From Paraburkholderia lycopersici (GTDB taxonomy: Bacteria > Pseudomonadota > Gammaproteobacteria > Burkholderiales > Burkholderiaceae): DNA of 64,000 bases. The notes below the pieces were generated by a model, which was not told where the DNA came from, searched no databases, and saw only the letters and a program-made list of their open reading frames with translations. Where the stretch lies: the NCBI RefSeq assembly GCF_900096975.1, contig NZ_FMYQ01000017.1, forward strand, positions 85,714-149,713, given 5' to 3'. The position numbers were made by a program, and so were the translations under genes. This document shows, piece after piece, positions 62,062 through 64,000 of the stretch; position 1 is the first letter of the stretch, and every line of letters begins with the position of its first letter.

Positions 62062-62997
62062 ATGTTCGATCCACCCACGAGACTCAAACCCGAGCTGTTC
62101 GCGAGGATTCCTGAGCGCCTGCACGTAAATGAGCGCACGTCGCAATGGGTCAACGTGCAGCAGCATGGAAACCCGACGCCCGTTTTCCTCGAAGGGCCAT
62201 CGTTCGACCACGAGGGCAATCTCTGGGTCGTCGACATACCGTGGGGCCGCCTCTTCAGGATCACGCCGCGGGGTGACGTGACGCTCGAACTGGAGTACGA
62301 CGGCGAACCGAACGGACTCAAGTTTCACCCCGACGGACGCGCCTTCATCGCCGATTACCGGCACGGCATCATGGTCTTCGATCCGGCGAAGGGGACGATC
62401 GAACCGTATTTCGTGCGGCCCACGCTCGAACGCTTCAAGGGCTGCAACGACCTGTTCTTCGCGTCGAACGGCGATCTTTACTTCACGGACCAGGGACAGA
62501 CGGGTCTGCACGACCCGACGGGCCGGCTTTACAGGCTGCGCACGGACGGGAGGCTCGACTGTGTGCTCAGCAACGTGCCGAGCCCCAACGGGCTCGTGCT
62601 CAATCTCGACGAGACGGCCGTGTATCTCGCCGTCACGCGCGACAACGCCATCTGGCGCGTGCCGCTACTCGCGGACGGCACGGCCACGAAAGTCGGCGTC
62701 TATCTGCAGATGTCGGGAGGAGGCGGGCCGGACGGGATCGCGCTCGACGAGCAGGGCGGCCTCGCGGTCTGCCATGTGGGCTTCGGCGCCGTCTGGATTT
62801 TCAGCGCGAAGGGCGAGCCGCTCTACCGGATCGATTCGCCCTTCTCGTTGACCACGACGAACTGCGCGTACGGCGGCCCGGAAAACCGCGACCTTTTTAT
62901 CGTCGACTCGCGCGCCGGCTGCATCCTGAAGGTCGAGGTGCCCGTGCCCGGCAAGCGTATGTACTCGCATGCCGGGCGAAGCAACCGAACCGAATGA
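62062..62997 (+). CDS. SMP-30/gluconolactonase-like beta-propeller hydrolase
   Basis: A 311-residue six-bladed beta-propeller protein. The metal-ligand glutamate is in FLEGPSFDHEGNLWVVDIPWG, the asparagine in SPNGLVLNLDE and the aspartate in GGPDGIALDEQGGLAV, all expected of the SMP-30/LRE family. These enzymes hydrolyse aldonolactones or other lactones in a metal-dependent way. Placed after a hydroxyacid dehydrogenase and TRAP genes, it probably opens a lactone of the same substrate family. Confidence 0.9.
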   Translation: MFDPPTRLKPELFARIPERLHVNERTSQWVNVQQHGNPTPVFLEGPSFDHEGNLWVVDIPWGRLFRITPRGDVTLELEYDGEPNGLKFHPDGRAFIADYRHGIMVFDPAKGTIEPYFVRPTLERFKGCNDLFFASNGDLYFTDQGQTGLHDPTGRLYRLRTDGRLDCVLSNVPSPNGLVLNLDETAVYLAVTRDNAIWRVPLLADGTATKVGVYLQMSGGGGPDGIALDEQGGLAVCHVGFGAVWIFSAKGEPLYRIDSPFSLTTTNCAYGGPENRDLFIVDSRAGCILKVEVPVPGKRMYSHAGRSNRTE

Positions 62998-63027
62998 ACG
63001 ATCAGATCAATGAAACGGAGCAATGAG

Positions 63028-63906
63028 ATGGAAACGTTGGACAGACTGGACGGCACGCCGCTCAAGGAAGGCGTGGCTTTCGAAGTGCGTGCGAAGGTAG
63101 GCGACTTTCTGGACGGCAGACGGCCGATCGAGCAGCTGGAAGCGCTCTGGCGCGAGTACCCGGTGCTGATCTTCCGGCGCGAGTCCGTGCTGGAAGAAGA
63201 ACTGGTGGCTTTTTCCTCGTTGCTTGGCGAGTGCGAGGCGGTGAGCCGCAAAGACATCCTTTCTCCTTACTCCGACAAGATCATTTATTTCAGCACGTTG
63301 CGCTACGCGGACGGACGCAATCTTGGCGGTTTTGCGGGCGGCGAGGACGTCGACTGGCATTCGGATCAGACTTTTCGCCCCGCGCCATCCACCGGTGCGA
63401 TTCTCTATGGTGTCGAGGTGCCGCGCGACGGCGGCGATATCTACTGGGCCGACCAGTATCGCGCGTGGTCGCTGCTGCCCGAGGAGGTGCGCCGCAAGAT
63501 CGACGGCAGGACCGGCACCTATCGCTATGCGAAGCGCCTCGCGATCATGAACGCCACCGAACTGAAGGGTAAATTCGACGAACTTTCGCGCGCCCCCGAC
63601 GTGCGCCATCCCGTTGTGCTCGAACATCCGGTTACCGGCCGCAAGGCGCTCTATGCCGACCCGACGACACTCGTGTCCATCGATGGGCTGACCGAGGAGG
63701 AGAACGCGCGCATCCTGCCGGTGCTGTTCGCGGCCGGCGGCGACGCGTCGGCGGTCTATCGTCACAAGGTGCTCTCCGGCGACCTCATGATGTGGGACAA
63801 CGGCTGTACGATGCACCGTCGCGACGTGATGACGCTCGAACAGCCTCGGTTGATGAAGCGCACGACTTTCCGGTTGCCGGCGGCCAGATACTGCGTGCCG
63901 CACTAA
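63028..63906 (+). CDS. TauD/TfdA-family 2-oxoglutarate-dependent dioxygenase
   Basis: A 292-residue non-heme iron dioxygenase. The ATG at 63028 was preferred over 63010 because GGAG lies eight bases upstream. The iron ligands are His111 and Asp113 (VDWHSDQTF) and His263 (CTMHRRDVM), and the Arg that binds 2-oxoglutarate follows in LMKRTTFRLP. Family members hydroxylate taurine, chlorophenoxyacetates, carnitine precursors and other acids. In this operon it may hydroxylate the imported acid to trigger cleavage of its C-O, C-N or C-S bond. Being next to a hydroxyacid dehydrogenase is consistent with that. Confidence 0.9.
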   Translation: METLDRLDGTPLKEGVAFEVRAKVGDFLDGRRPIEQLEALWREYPVLIFRRESVLEEELVAFSSLLGECEAVSRKDILSPYSDKIIYFSTLRYADGRNLGGFAGGEDVDWHSDQTFRPAPSTGAILYGVEVPRDGGDIYWADQYRAWSLLPEEVRRKIDGRTGTYRYAKRLAIMNATELKGKFDELSRAPDVRHPVVLEHPVTGRKALYADPTTLVSIDGLTEEENARILPVLFAAGGDASAVYRHKVLSGDLMMWDNGCTMHRRDVMTLEQPRLMKRTTFRLPAARYCVPH

Positions 63907-64000
63907 GAAGCTGTTGCGAAATTAAGTTTCTGGGCTGTTAACTTTTCTGACTTGGTGTTAACTTCCTGTCTTGTTTTGCCCGACAGGAAGCGATGCCTAA
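63907..64000. other. AT-richer tail of the window with inverted repeat
   Basis: The last about 95 bases have clearly lower GC than everything before them. A perfect 9-bp inverted repeat (CTTCCTGTC at 63962-63970, GACAGGAAG at 63982-63990, 11-base loop) is followed by ATG at 63993 (ATGCCTAA). It could be the terminator of the dioxygenase operon, the start of a new gene, or the edge of an inserted element. The window ends too soon to decide. Confidence 0.5.
63962..63990. repeat. Perfect 9-bp inverted repeat near the window end
   Basis: Arms CTTCCTGTC and GACAGGAAG with an 11-base T-rich loop lie 55 bases after the TauD-like stop codon. They may form a transcript hairpin, or be part of the terminal region of a mobile element that continues beyond the window. 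Confidence 0.5.

Noticed and set aside
1..64000. CRISPR arrays, tRNA, rRNA genes and complete insertion sequences
   Set aside because: I looked for regularly spaced repeats, rRNA-like blocks, tRNA-like arms and transposase motifs and saw none. Only short tandem repeats and operator-like palindromes are present.

Overview
The window is a 64 kb stretch of very GC-rich (roughly 65-70% by eye), densely coded DNA. It is rich in transport and catabolic operons and LysR/IclR/TetR/ROK regulators, and it has Burkholderiales-style porins and TRAP transporters. This points to a versatile soil or rhizosphere betaproteobacterium of the Burkholderia/Paraburkholderia/Caballeronia type, probably a secondary chromosome or megaplasmid. 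The genus assignment is inference. No rRNA, tRNA, CRISPR array or complete insertion sequence was seen.

Layout. 1-8.1 kb: a truncated LysR regulator, a DUF1479 oxygenase-like protein, a CorA/ZntB-type transporter, a diguanylate cyclase followed by a CSS-EAL c-di-GMP phosphodiesterase, and an orphan sulfonate-type binding protein with a Tat-like signal. 8.1-13.1 kb: a minus-strand ROK regulator plus ribose-type sugar ABC operon, preceded by a perfect 25-bp palindrome. 13.3-19.1 kb: a metallo-beta-lactamase-fold hydrolase divergent from a TetR regulator, then two DGPF/YCII proteins, a VOC protein and an ECF42-type sigma factor, then an unknown exported protein. 19.1-22.9 kb: a SolA-type amine oxidase, a porin and a TetR regulator. 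23.1-29.6 kb: a four-gene efflux operon (outer-membrane factor, HlyD adaptor, RbbA-type double ATPase/permease, YhhJ-type permease).

29.7-41.0 kb is an organosulfur island. A cysteine-dioxygenase-like protein and a four-domain rhodanese run leftward. Two different flavin-dependent (LLM) monooxygenases, a DszC-like flavin monooxygenase, a second four-domain rhodanese and an SsuABC-type transporter run rightward. The set suggests import of an organosulfur compound, oxidative C-S cleavage, and handling of the released sulfur.

41.4-45.6 kb carries an IclR-associated MFS / amidohydrolase / class II aldolase catabolic operon. 46.0-54.7 kb is a tightly coupled operon: IclR, crotonase-fold protein, two-subunit B12-dependent acyl-CoA mutase, class III CoA-transferase, MeaB-type G protein, and a TRAP transporter (P, Q, M). 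It reads as one pathway: import a carboxylic acid, activate it to a CoA ester, rearrange its carbon skeleton with B12, then process the product. This is the best candidate for an undescribed pathway. 54.7-63.9 kb holds a convergent ketopantoate-reductase-like / RraA-like pair, then an IclR regulator, an FMN alpha-hydroxyacid dehydrogenase, a second TRAP transporter, an SMP-30-like lactonase and a TauD-like dioxygenase. This looks like a second, hydroxyacid-oriented uptake and oxidation operon. The last about 95 bases are noticeably AT-richer, carry a perfect inverted repeat, and may be the edge of another element.
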